45,141 bases of DNA from Clostridiales bacterium (GTDB taxonomy: Bacteria; Bacillota; Clostridia; Lachnospirales; Lachnospiraceae), in assembly GCA_020859995.1 (NCBI GenBank), contig JAJBVE010000216.1, positions 1 through 45,141 of the forward strand, written 5' to 3'. The notes under the pieces were generated by a model. That model saw only the letters and a program-made list of their open reading frames with translations, was not told the DNA's origin and did not search any database. This document shows, piece after piece, positions 30,499-39,564 of this stretch (its first letter is position 1; every line of letters begins with the position of its first letter). A program made the position numbers and the translations under genes.

Positions 30499-32847
30499 AT
30501 GGCGAATACGGGATTTGATAAACCGGAATATTTTACTAACAGAGAATTAAGCTGGCTGAGCTTTAATGAGAGAGTGCTTTCGGAGGCACGGGACAAATCG
30601 ATTCCGCTGATGGAGCGGCTGAAATTTTTGAGCATCACGGCGTCTAATCTGGATGAGTTTTTTATGATTCGTGTCGCGTCGCTCAAAGACATGGTTCATG
30701 CGAAATATACCAAAAAGGATATTTCCGGGATGACCGCGAATGAACAGCTGGAGATGATTTCCCGGGAAGCGCATGAATTGGTAAAGCAGCAGTATTCGAC
30801 CTATAACCGTTCTTTGCTTTCTCTGATGAAGCAGCATGGGCTGGAGGTCGTGACCGGGCATGAGAAGCTGACAAAAGAGCAGGCCGAGGCGGCGGACCGA
30901 TATTTCGAAGAGAACGTATACCCGGTGCTGACGCCGATGGCCCTGGATTCCTCACGTCCATTTCCGCTGATCCGCAACAAGGCCTTGAATATCGGCGCCC
31001 TGATTTCCAGAAAAGACGAGAAAGACGCGGACGCGGCAAAGACGGAAACTGAGCAGAAAGAAGAAGCTTTGCCAAAATCCGGAAAAGAGGAAATCGTGTC
31101 CAAACAGGATAAAACGGAGAAGAGCGCGAAAACAGAAAAAACCGATAAAATGGAGAAAACAGCAAAAGCAGATAAAGCGGACAAAGGTGCAAAAGGCGAA
31201 AAGGCGCTCAAACCGGGAAAGATGCATATCGAGTTTGCCACCGTGCAGGTGCCTTCCGTGCTGCCGCGCATTGTGCGGCTGCCGGACGCGGAAGATGGGA
31301 CGAAATGTGTGATTCTTCTGGAAGAGCTGATCGAGCGGAACATTGATAAGCTGTTTTCCAACTATCATGTGGTCTGCGCGCATCCTTACCGGATTATGAG
31401 AAACGCGGACCTGACCATTGATGAGGATGACGCGTCTGATCTTCTGAAGGAAATCCAGAAGCAGCTGAAGAAACGCCAGTGGGGCGAGGTGATCCGTCTG
31501 GAAATTGAGGAAAGTATGGATCCGCGGCTGCTGAAAATCCTGAAACAGGAGCTGGATGTGAAAAACGATGATATTTATAAGATCAGCGGCCCGTTGGATC
31601 TGACGTTTCTGATGAAGCTGTATGGGATTGAGGGAATGGATGCCTATAAGCAGAAGCCTTATCTGCCGCAGCCGGTCCCCGGAATGAATGATGTGGAAGA
31701 CATTTTCACTCAGATCCGCAAGGGGGATATTTTCCTGCATCACCCGTATATGACCTTTGACCCGGTTGTGCAGCTGGTAAAGCAGGCGGCGGCAGACCCG
31801 GATGTGCTCGCGATCAAGCAGACATTGTACCGCATCAGCGGCAATTCGCCCATTGTCATTGCGCTCGCGCAGGCCGCGGAGAATGGAAAACAGGTGTCTG
31901 TGCTGGTGGAGCTGAAAGCCCGTTTCGACGAGGAGAACAACATTAACTGGGCGAAAATGCTGGAAAAGGCGGGCTGTCACGTGATCTATGGCCTGCATGG
32001 CCTGAAGACGCATTGCAAGATTACGCTGGTGGTGCGCCGCGAGGAAGACGGCATTCGCAGGTATGTGCATCTGGGAACGGGAAATTATAACGATTCGACC
32101 GCGAAACAATATACAGACTGCGGCATCATGACCTGCCAGGAAGCATTCGGCGAGGACGCGACGGCTGTTTTCAACATGCTTTCCGGTTATTCAGAGCCAA
32201 AGCACTGGAACCGCCTTTCCCTGGCGCCGATCTGGATGCGTGACCGGTTTATGTATTTGATTGAGCGCGAGACGCAGCACGCGAAAAACGGTCTTCCTGC
32301 CCGCATTATCGCGAAGATGAATTCTCTGTGTGACAAGGAGATCATTGAGGCACTTTATGAGGCGTCGGCAGCGGGTGTGCAGATCGACCTGATCATTCGT
32401 GGGATCTGCTGCCTGAAAACCGGGATTCCGGGCGTCAGCGAGACCATCCATGTGCGTTCTCTCGTAGGTACCTTTTTGGAGCACGCGCGTATTTTCTATT
32501 TCCTGAATGATGAGAATGAGGAATTCTATATGGCGAGCGCGGACTGGATGCCGCGTAATCTGGACAAGCGTGTGGAGATTCTTTTTCCGGTGGAGGATCC
32601 CGCGATCCGGGAGCGGGTGCGCCATATTCTGCAGATCCAGCTGGACGACAATGTGAAGGCGCAGGTGCTTAAGCCGGACGGGACTTATGAAAAGATTGAC
32701 CGCCGCGGCAAAGAGCGTCTCTGCGCGCAGGAGTATTTCTGTGAGCAGGCCGTCCGCGAGGCTCGTGAGGCCAAAAAGGCAGATGAAGAGGCTTCGGATC
32801 CGGTAAAGACCAGACGGTTTGTGCCGGCTGGGTCGGAAGGGGAGTAA
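30499..32847 (+). CDS. ppk1: Polyphosphate kinase 1 with a Lys-rich insertion
   Basis: This 782-residue enzyme moves the terminal phosphate of ATP onto polyphosphate chains, reversibly. The N-terminal domain starts YFTNRELSWLSFNERVL. The catalytic core shows TLYRISGNSPIVIAL, VELKARFDEENNINW, the autophosphorylated-type His505 in GLKTHCK, HLGTGNYNDSTAKQYTD, and a second active-site His662 in HARIFYF. Between residues 171 and 241 is an insertion of Lys, Glu, Asp, Thr and Ala with TEK/ADK-like units. It lies inside the otherwise conserved early head domain, between IGALISRK and MHIEFATVQVPSVLPR. The length exceeds the usual ~690-720. GAGAGGTG is the ribosome site. Confidence 0.96.
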   Translation: MANTGFDKPEYFTNRELSWLSFNERVLSEARDKSIPLMERLKFLSITASNLDEFFMIRVASLKDMVHAKYTKKDISGMTANEQLEMISREAHELVKQQYSTYNRSLLSLMKQHGLEVVTGHEKLTKEQAEAADRYFEENVYPVLTPMALDSSRPFPLIRNKALNIGALISRKDEKDADAAKTETEQKEEALPKSGKEEIVSKQDKTEKSAKTEKTDKMEKTAKADKADKGAKGEKALKPGKMHIEFATVQVPSVLPRIVRLPDAEDGTKCVILLEELIERNIDKLFSNYHVVCAHPYRIMRNADLTIDEDDASDLLKEIQKQLKKRQWGEVIRLEIEESMDPRLLKILKQELDVKNDDIYKISGPLDLTFLMKLYGIEGMDAYKQKPYLPQPVPGMNDVEDIFTQIRKGDIFLHHPYMTFDPVVQLVKQAAADPDVLAIKQTLYRISGNSPIVIALAQAAENGKQVSVLVELKARFDEENNINWAKMLEKAGCHVIYGLHGLKTHCKITLVVRREEDGIRRYVHLGTGNYNDSTAKQYTDCGIMTCQEAFGEDATAVFNMLSGYSEPKHWNRLSLAPIWMRDRFMYLIERETQHAKNGLPARIIAKMNSLCDKEIIEALYEASAAGVQIDLIIRGICCLKTGIPGVSETIHVRSLVGTFLEHARIFYFLNDENEEFYMASADWMPRNLDKRVEILFPVEDPAIRERVRHILQIQLDDNVKAQVLKPDGTYEKIDRRGKERLCAQEYFCEQAVREAREAKKADEEASDPVKTRRFVPAGSEGE

Positions 32848-33037
32848 ATGATGTATTCCAGCTATGTGGAAGATATTGTCATTAGCTGATTCTATGATAA
32901 TCGGTAAGTGAAATGCCGAAGGGCTATCTTTTATTTAGTACAAAATCAGATGCTGCCGCGGTTTATAAAAATAGAAATCTTGTGCAGCAGAAAAGATTGT
33001 ACGCTGGAATAAGTAGTGGAGGATTTGGAGATTTCAT

Positions 33038-34093
33038 ATGACATACAGAGAGAATACAAAGGAAGTCCGGATCGGTGACCGCGTGATCGGCGGCGGCCAT
33101 CCGATTCTGATTCAGTCCATGACAAATACAAAGACAGAGGATGTGGCGGCGACCGTGGCGCAGATACAGGCACTGACTGCAGCCGGCTGTGAAATCATCC
33201 GCTGCGCCGTGCCGACGATGGAGGCGGCAGCAGCGCTTGGAGAAATCAAAAAGCAGATTACGATTCCGCTGGTGGCGGATATTCATTTTGACTATAAGCT
33301 GGCCATCGCCGCGATTGAGGCCGGCGCGGATAAGATCCGCATCAATCCCGGCAATATCGGAGACGCCTCGAAGGTGCGCTCTGTGGTTTCTGCCGCGAAA
33401 GAGCGCGGCATTCCGATCCGGGTCGGCGTAAACAGCGGATCTCTGGAAAAGGAGATTGTCGAGCGGGATGGCGGTGTGACTCCGGAGGGAATTGTGGAGA
33501 GTGCGCTGCGTCAGACGGCCATGATCGAGGATATGGGATATGACAATCTGGTGATCAGCATCAAGGCCTCGGATGTCATGTTCTGCGTGCAGGCGCATCG
33601 GTTGCTTGTACAGAAAACCAATCATCCGCTGCATGTGGGTATTACGGAGTCCGGCACTTTATATTCCGGCAATATTAAATCTTCTGTCGGACTAGGGATT
33701 ATCCTTTCAGAGGGAATCGGTGATACGATCCGCGTATCTCTGACCGGCGACCCGCTTGAAGAGGTGCGTACAGCAAAGCTGATTTTGCGAACATTGGGGC
33801 TGCGCAAAGGCGGCATCGAGGTCGTATCCTGTCCGACCTGCGGACGCACACAGATAGACCTGATCGGACTTGCCAATCAGGTGGAGAAAATGGTGGCGGA
33901 TATACCTCTGGACATCAAGGTCGCTGTGATGGGCTGTGTGGTAAACGGTCCAGGGGAAGCGAAAGAGGCGGATATCGGCATTGCCGGGGGCAAAGGTGTC
34001 GGGCTGCTGATTAAGAAGGGTGAAATTATCCGCAAGGTGCCCGAGCAGGAGCTGCTTTCTGTTCTGCGGGATGAGCTGGAGCACTGGGAGTGA
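33038..34093 (+). CDS. ispG: 4-hydroxy-3-methylbut-2-enyl diphosphate synthase (IspG/GcpE)
   Basis: This 351-residue iron-sulfur enzyme of the MEP isoprenoid pathway turns MEcPP into HMBPP. The TIM-barrel half opens with PILIQSMTNTKTEDV and contains VADIHFDYKLA and KIRINPGNIG. The C-terminal half carries the cluster cysteines Cys265 and Cys268 (SCPTCGRTQID) and Cys300 (CVVNGPGEAKEADIG) with its conserved Glu. GGAG lies 8 nt before the ATG. The 190-bp gap upstream (32848-33037) shows no clear promoter or terminator. polC follows after 109 bp. Confidence 0.97.
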   Translation: MTYRENTKEVRIGDRVIGGGHPILIQSMTNTKTEDVAATVAQIQALTAAGCEIIRCAVPTMEAAAALGEIKKQITIPLVADIHFDYKLAIAAIEAGADKIRINPGNIGDASKVRSVVSAAKERGIPIRVGVNSGSLEKEIVERDGGVTPEGIVESALRQTAMIEDMGYDNLVISIKASDVMFCVQAHRLLVQKTNHPLHVGITESGTLYSGNIKSSVGLGIILSEGIGDTIRVSLTGDPLEEVRTAKLILRTLGLRKGGIEVVSCPTCGRTQIDLIGLANQVEKMVADIPLDIKVAVMGCVVNGPGEAKEADIGIAGGKGVGLLIKKGEIIRKVPEQELLSVLRDELEHWE

Positions 34094-34175
34094 GTGAAAA
34101 CGTAGTTTTGGGAGCTGCCAAAAAGCCGTTTCAGGAGGAACAGGAAGCTGGAGTGCTGGGAGTGAGCGGAAACCG
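34073..34175 (+). repeat. Imperfect duplication of the ispG tail before polC
   Basis: The last codons and stop of ispG (34073-34102) recur 72 bp downstream at 34145-34175, with about 26 of 31 positions alike, including GCTGGAG and CTGGGAGTGAG. The second copy lies in the polC leader and is not in a gene. Confidence 0.6.
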
Positions 34176-34202
34176 TTTGCGCAGGCGGGGAGAATTTGAT
34201 AT

Positions 34203-37200
34203 ATGAGTAAATTATTTACCGAAGTATTTCCGACCCTGGAGGTCAGTGACCCTCTGGAGGGCCTTTTGGAATACGTGACAGTCGATCGCGTCGCGATGAA
34301 CCAGCGGCGCGATTTCATGCATGTATACATTGCCAGTGATCGGCTGATTTACAAAAAATATGTACTGGAACTGGAAAAGGCGATCAAGGAGCAGCTGTTT
34401 TCAGAAGCGTATCTGATGATCAAGGTGATTGAGAAATTTCACCTCTCAAGACAGTATACACCCAAACGGCTGATGCCGCTTTATGAAGAGAGTATCGCGC
34501 TGGAGCTGAAGGAATACAATGCCCTGCTTTACAGTTTGTTTCGGCAGGCAGACAAAGAATTTACCGATGAAAACACGCTGCTTTTGCAGATTCCGGATTC
34601 TGTGGTCGCGGATGGGAAAGAACAGGAGCTTTTGGAAATTCTCGAAAAAATTTTCTGCGAGCGCTGCGGGCTGGATTTTCATGTGAGCGCCGAGCGGACG
34701 AAGCCGCTCAAGAGCCGTCATTCGGAGCAGACTGCTTACGAGCTGGAGCAGGAGATCGAGATGATTTCCAGAAATTATGCCAGAGTGAAACAGGGCGGCG
34801 GGATGGAGCCGGATGCTTCAGGCCATGAGAATGTTTCAGACTCGGATGCCGGTTATTCAAAGAGAAGCACAGGAGCAGATGCCGCGCTGCAGCCGATTTA
34901 CGGCGGCGCGGAAGAAACCTTCCAGGGAGGAGTTACTGGCGCGGACGATCATTTTTCCGGTTCGCGCGGAGGCGCTAAGGGAAGCTTTCAAGGTAGTGAA
35001 GATACTAGCGGTGGCACGAATGGTTCCGGCGTTAAGAGTGTATCTAAAAGCGGAGATAAAGGCAGCCGAAACGACGGCGCCGTAAAGGATGGCATTTTGA
35101 ATGGAAAGAGTGCTGTCTCCGCAAATGGCGAGGGTTCCAGAAAAGGAAGTTCATTATCAAACGGTGGAGGCTTTGACGCAGGCGGGCAGGCAAATGCCGG
35201 CCGGGGATTTCAAAAGAGAAGAACCTCTTCCGACTGGTATGGCGGCTCCAGAAAATCAGACAATCCGGATGTCCTTTACGGAAGAGATTTCGAGGGAGAG
35301 CCGCTGGCGATTGAAAAAATTACCGGCGAGATCGGCGGCGTGATTCTGCGTGGGCAGGTGCTTTCTGCAGAGCAGAGAGAACTGCGGATTGCAAAGATTT
35401 TGTTTATTTTTACCATCACAGATTTTACGGATACCATCAGCGTGAAAATGTTTCTGCAAAAGGAAGAAGCCCAGGAGGTGGCGGACGCTGTCAAGGTGGG
35501 AGCGTTCATAAGCCTGAAGGGCGTGACCACGATCGACCGGTTTGACAGCCAGCTGACGATCGGCAATGTGCAGGGCATCAAAAAAATTGCGGATTTCCGG
35601 GAAAAAAGGCTGGATATGGCGGTTAAAAAGCGCGTGGAGCTGCACTGCCACACCAAGATGAGCGATATGGACGGTGTCTCGGACGTGAAGGATATTATCG
35701 CGCGGGCGATCAGCTGGGGACAGAAGGCGATCGCAATCACCGATCATGGCGATGTGCAGGCCTTCCCGGACGCGAACCATGCCATCCCTAAGGACAGTGA
35801 TTTTAAGGTGATCTATGGGGTGGAAGGCTACCTGGTAGATGACCTGAAAGAAATTGCGGTCAATGAGAAGGGGCAGGAGCTAGGGGCGGATTTTGTGGTC
35901 TTCGACCTGGAGACGACCGGATTTTCCCCACAGGATAACCGCATCATCGAGATTGGCGCGGTGAAGGTGCAGGGAGGGAAAATTACCGATAAATTCAGCA
36001 CATTTGTCAATCCGCAGGTGCCGATTCCGTTTCGGATTGAAGAGCTTACCAGCATCAACGACAGTATGGTGATGGACGCGCCGACCATCGAGAAGATTCT
36101 GCCGGAGTTTATGGAATTTTGCTCCGGTTGTGTGATGGTGGCGCACAACGCTTCCTTTGATATGAGCTTTATCGAAGAAAACTGCGCCAGGCTGGGGATT
36201 CCGTGCGACAAAACCTCCGTGGATACGGTCGCGATGGCGCGTGTCCTGCTGCCGGCGCTGAATCGGTTTAAGCTGGATACGGTGGCCAAAGCGGTGGGCG
36301 TTTCGCTGGCGCATCACCACCGTGCGGTGGATGACGCAGGCTGTACGGCGGAGATTTTTGAAAAATTTCTGGTGATGCTGAACAAACAGGGGATTACGAC
36401 ACTTGCGCAGCTGAATGCCCTGGGGCATTCTTCGAAGGATCAGATTAAAAAGCTGCCGACTTACCATGTGATCATCCTGGCAGCGAATGAGGTGGGGCGG
36501 ACAAACCTTTACCGTCTGGTGTCCTGGTCGCATATTGACTACTATAACCGTCATCCACGGATTCCCAAAAGCGTCCTGCAAAAATACCGCGAAGGACTTC
36601 TGATCGGCTCTGCCTGCGAAGCCGGAGAGCTGTACCGGGCGCTGGTGCGGGGAGCGTCCGCGCCGGAGATCGCGCGCCTGGTGGAGTTTTATGATTATCT
36701 GGAAATCCAGCCGCTCGGCAATAATATGTTTATGACCAGGGACGACGCGGAAGATAAAAAGACAGTTGAAGATCTGCAGAATTACAACCGCCGGATTGTG
36801 GAGCTGGGCGAGCAGTACCATAAGCCTGTGGTGGCGACCTGCGATGTCCATTTTCTGGATCCGCAGGATGAGATTTACCGCCGCATTATCATGGGCAGCC
36901 GCGGATTTAAGGATGCGGATGAACAGGCTCCGCTCTACCTGCGCACGACGGAGGAGATGCTGAAGGAATTCACCTATCTGGGTGAGGAGAAGGCCTACGA
37001 GGTCGTTGTCACCAACACCAACCGCATTGCGGACATGTGCGAGCGCATTTCCCCGGTGCGCCCGGATAAATGTCCGCCGGTCATCGAGAATTCGGATCAG
37101 ATTCTGCGGAACCTCTGCTACGAAAAGGCGCATGAGATTTATGGGGAGGAGCTGCCGCCGATTGTCTCGGAACGGCTCGAGCGGGAGCTGCACTCCATCA

Positions 37201-38966
37201 TCTCCAACGGCTTCGCCGTGATGTATATCATCGCCCAGAAGCTGGTGTGGAAGTCCAACGCGGATGGCTATCTGGTCGGCTCGCGGGGATCGGTAGGATC
37301 CTCCTTTGTCGCGACGATGTCCGGTATCACGGAGGTGAATCCCTTAAGTCCTCACTATATCTGTCCGAACTGTCATTACAGTGATTTTGATTCGGAGGAT
37401 GTCAGGAAATTCGCGGGGATGGCCGGCTGCGACATGCCGGATAAGATCTGTCCGAAGTGCGGCACAAAATTAAATAAGGAAGGATTTGATATCCCATTTG
37501 AAACCTTCCTTGGGTTTAAGGGAAACAAGGAGCCGGATATCGACCTGAACTTTTCGGGTGAGTATCAGAGTAAGGCGCATAAGTATACGGAGGTTATTTT
37601 CGGCGCGGGGCAGACCTATCGCGCCGGGACGATCGGCACTCTGGCGGACAAGACGGCCTTCGGTTATGTGAAGAATTATTACGAGGACCGCAACATCCAT
37701 AAACGAAACTGTGAGATCGACCGGATTGTGCAGGGGTGCGTGGGCGTGCGGCGCACCACGGGGCAGCATCCGGGCGGCATCATTGTGCTGCCGATCGGGG
37801 AGGAAATCTATTCCTTTACCCCGGTGCAGCATCCGGCGAACGACATGACCACGGATATCGTGACGACGCATTTTGATTATCATTCCATCGACCACAACCT
37901 GCTCAAGCTGGACATCCTCGGACACGATGATCCGACGATGATCCGTATGCTCCAGGACCTGACCGGCCTGGATCCGAAGGAGATTCCGCTGGATGATCCG
38001 CAGGTAATGTCTCTGTTTACCAGCACGGAAGCCCTCGGCATCACGCCGGAGGACATCGGCGGCGTGCCTTTAGGCTCTCTTGGCATCCCGGAGTTCGGCA
38101 CGGAATTTGCCATGCAGATGCTGATTGATACCAAGCCGACGCATTTTTCCGACCTGGTGCGGATCGCGGGACTGGCCCACGGTACCGACGTGTGGCTGGG
38201 GAACGCGCAGACCCTGATCCAGGAGGGAAAGGCGACCATTTCCACCGCCATCTGTACCCGTGACGACATCATGATCTACCTGATCGGCAAGGGACTGGAC
38301 AGTGAGCTTTCCTTTACCATCATGGAGAGCGTCCGCAAGGGCAAGGGGCTGAAGCCGGAGTGGGAGACGGAAATGATCGCGCATGACGTGCCGGACTGGT
38401 ACATCTGGTCCTGCAAGAAGATCAAATACATGTTCCCGAAGGCACATGCGGCCGCCTATGTCATGATGGCCTGGAGGATCGCTTACTGCAAGATCAATTA
38501 TCCGCAGGCCTATTACGCGGCCTATTTCAGCATCCGTGCGTCAGGCTTTGACTATGAGCTGATGTGCCTGGGCAAGGAAAAGCTGCTTTACCATATGGCG
38601 GATTATGAAAAACGGATGGATTCGCTCAGCAAGAAGGAACAGGATACTTATAAAGATATGAAGAGCGTATTGGAGATGTATGCGAGGGGCCTGAACTTTG
38701 TGCCGATTGATATTTACAAGGCACAGGCGACCCGATTCCAGATCGTCGGGAATGATCTGATGCCTTCTTTGAACTCCATTTCCGGTCTGGGAGAAAAGGC
38801 GGCCGCTTCTATCGTAGATGCCTGCAAGGACGGGCCGTTTTTGTCGAAGGACGACTTCATGACGCGCGCCAAGGTCGGGAAGACCATGACAGATCTGCTG
38901 GCGGACCTGAAAATACTCGATGGGCTGCCGGAGACAAATCAGCTGTCGCTGTTTGATGTTATTTGA
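34203..38966 (+). CDS. polC: DNA polymerase III, PolC type
   Basis: This is the 1587-residue replicative polymerase of low-GC Gram-positives. Domains in order: N-terminal domain (1-195); a Gly/Ser-rich low-complexity stretch (about 198-355); OB-type segment (GGVILRGQVL, then DTISVKMFLQKEE, about 380-460); PHP domain start VELHCHTKMSDMDGVSD (about 478) and AIAITDHGDVQAF; the inserted DEDD proofreading exonuclease with VVFDLETTGF (about 565), HNASFDMSF and HHRAVDDAGCT; then the polymerase, with GSRGSVGSSFVA, a four-Cys zinc site (CPNC...CPKCG, about 1055-1085) and the catalytic PDIDLNFSGEYQ (about 1112). The usual length is ~1440; the linker accounts for the excess. GGGGAG is the ribosome site. 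Confidence 0.97.
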   Translation: MSKLFTEVFPTLEVSDPLEGLLEYVTVDRVAMNQRRDFMHVYIASDRLIYKKYVLELEKAIKEQLFSEAYLMIKVIEKFHLSRQYTPKRLMPLYEESIALELKEYNALLYSLFRQADKEFTDENTLLLQIPDSVVADGKEQELLEILEKIFCERCGLDFHVSAERTKPLKSRHSEQTAYELEQEIEMISRNYARVKQGGGMEPDASGHENVSDSDAGYSKRSTGADAALQPIYGGAEETFQGGVTGADDHFSGSRGGAKGSFQGSEDTSGGTNGSGVKSVSKSGDKGSRNDGAVKDGILNGKSAVSANGEGSRKGSSLSNGGGFDAGGQANAGRGFQKRRTSSDWYGGSRKSDNPDVLYGRDFEGEPLAIEKITGEIGGVILRGQVLSAEQRELRIAKILFIFTITDFTDTISVKMFLQKEEAQEVADAVKVGAFISLKGVTTIDRFDSQLTIGNVQGIKKIADFREKRLDMAVKKRVELHCHTKMSDMDGVSDVKDIIARAISWGQKAIAITDHGDVQAFPDANHAIPKDSDFKVIYGVEGYLVDDLKEIAVNEKGQELGADFVVFDLETTGFSPQDNRIIEIGAVKVQGGKITDKFSTFVNPQVPIPFRIEELTSINDSMVMDAPTIEKILPEFMEFCSGCVMVAHNASFDMSFIEENCARLGIPCDKTSVDTVAMARVLLPALNRFKLDTVAKAVGVSLAHHHRAVDDAGCTAEIFEKFLVMLNKQGITTLAQLNALGHSSKDQIKKLPTYHVIILAANEVGRTNLYRLVSWSHIDYYNRHPRIPKSVLQKYREGLLIGSACEAGELYRALVRGASAPEIARLVEFYDYLEIQPLGNNMFMTRDDAEDKKTVEDLQNYNRRIVELGEQYHKPVVATCDVHFLDPQDEIYRRIIMGSRGFKDADEQAPLYLRTTEEMLKEFTYLGEEKAYEVVVTNTNRIADMCERISPVRPDKCPPVIENSDQILRNLCYEKAHEIYGEELPPIVSERLERELHSIISNGFAVMYIIAQKLVWKSNADGYLVGSRGSVGSSFVATMSGITEVNPLSPHYICPNCHYSDFDSEDVRKFAGMAGCDMPDKICPKCGTKLNKEGFDIPFETFLGFKGNKEPDIDLNFSGEYQSKAHKYTEVIFGAGQTYRAGTIGTLADKTAFGYVKNYYEDRNIHKRNCEIDRIVQGCVGVRRTTGQHPGGIIVLPIGEEIYSFTPVQHPANDMTTDIVTTHFDYHSIDHNLLKLDILGHDDPTMIRMLQDLTGLDPKEIPLDDPQVMSLFTSTEALGITPEDIGGVPLGSLGIPEFGTEFAMQMLIDTKPTHFSDLVRIAGLAHGTDVWLGNAQTLIQEGKATISTAICTRDDIMIYLIGKGLDSELSFTIMESVRKGKGLKPEWETEMIAHDVPDWYIWSCKKIKYMFPKAHAAAYVMMAWRIAYCKINYPQAYYAAYFSIRASGFDYELMCLGKEKLLYHMADYEKRMDSLSKKEQDTYKDMKSVLEMYARGLNFVPIDIYKAQATRFQIVGNDLMPSLNSISGLGEKAAASIVDACKDGPFLSKDDFMTRAKVGKTMTDLLADLKILDGLPETNQLSLFDVI

Positions 38967-38979
38967 GCTGGAGGTTATT

Positions 38980-39486
38980 ATGCTGGAGTGTTTTTACCCG
39001 GATGAATATCTGGACTCGGCGTATGTGGTAGATTACGCGGGGTTTTATAAGCGGGGGTACCGGGGGATTATTTTTGATATTGATAATACGCTGGTGCCCC
39101 ACGGGGCTCCGGCGGATGATCGGGCCCGGGTTTTGTTTGGTGATCTGAAGTCGCTGGGGTTTGAGTGCTGCCTGCTTTCAAATAATCAGCGGGAGCGGGT
39201 GGAGATGTTTAATGTGGACATCGGGGCGCATTTTATAGAGGATGCGCATAAGCCCTCCCGGAAGGGATACGAGAGGGCGATGGAGCGTATGGGGACGACG
39301 AAGGAAAACACGCTGTTTGTCGGGGATCAGCTTTTTACGGATGTGTATGGGGCGAGGCGCACGGGGCTGTATTCGGTGCTGGTGAAGCCGATCCACCCCA
39401 AGGAAGAGATCCAGATTGTATTGAAACGGTATCTGGAGAGGATTGTGCTGTATTTTTATCAGAGACAGCTGCGGAAGAAGAATTGA
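38980..39486 (+). CDS. YqeG-family HAD phosphatase
   Basis: This 168-residue HAD class IIIA hydrolase has motif I FDIDNTLVPHGAP with both Asp residues, motif II LLSNNQRERVE, motif III HKPSRKGYERAM and motif IV FVGDQLFTDVYGARR. The full set matches the YqeG family, whose physiological substrate is not settled. The ATG at 38980 has GGAGGT 5 nt upstream and begins 13 bp after polC, so the two are translated from one message. A strong terminator follows. Confidence 0.93.
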   Translation: MLECFYPDEYLDSAYVVDYAGFYKRGYRGIIFDIDNTLVPHGAPADDRARVLFGDLKSLGFECCLLSNNQRERVEMFNVDIGAHFIEDAHKPSRKGYERAMERMGTTKENTLFVGDQLFTDVYGARRTGLYSVLVKPIHPKEEIQIVLKRYLERIVLYFYQRQLRKKN

Positions 39487-39490
39487 GACT

Positions 39491-39530
39491 AAAAACTCCA
39501 ATCAAATGACACTGCTGATTGGAGTTTTTT
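39491..39530. terminator. Bidirectional terminator between yqeG-like and MATE genes
   Basis: A perfect 13-bp stem (39492-39504 with 39516-39528) has an 11-nt loop. It ends in T6 on the plus strand and in T5 on the minus strand, serving the two convergent genes. Confidence 0.93.
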
Positions 39531-39564
39531 ATGATGCGCAAAACTCTCTTTGCAAAACAGACAC

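Noticed and set aside
30952-32109. Long minus-strand open frame opposite ppk1
   Set aside because: It is antisense to well-conserved ppk1 codons and shows no recognisable domain.
35880-37193. Long minus-strand open frame opposite polC
   Set aside because: It is antisense to the PolC exonuclease and polymerase region, without start signals or domain.
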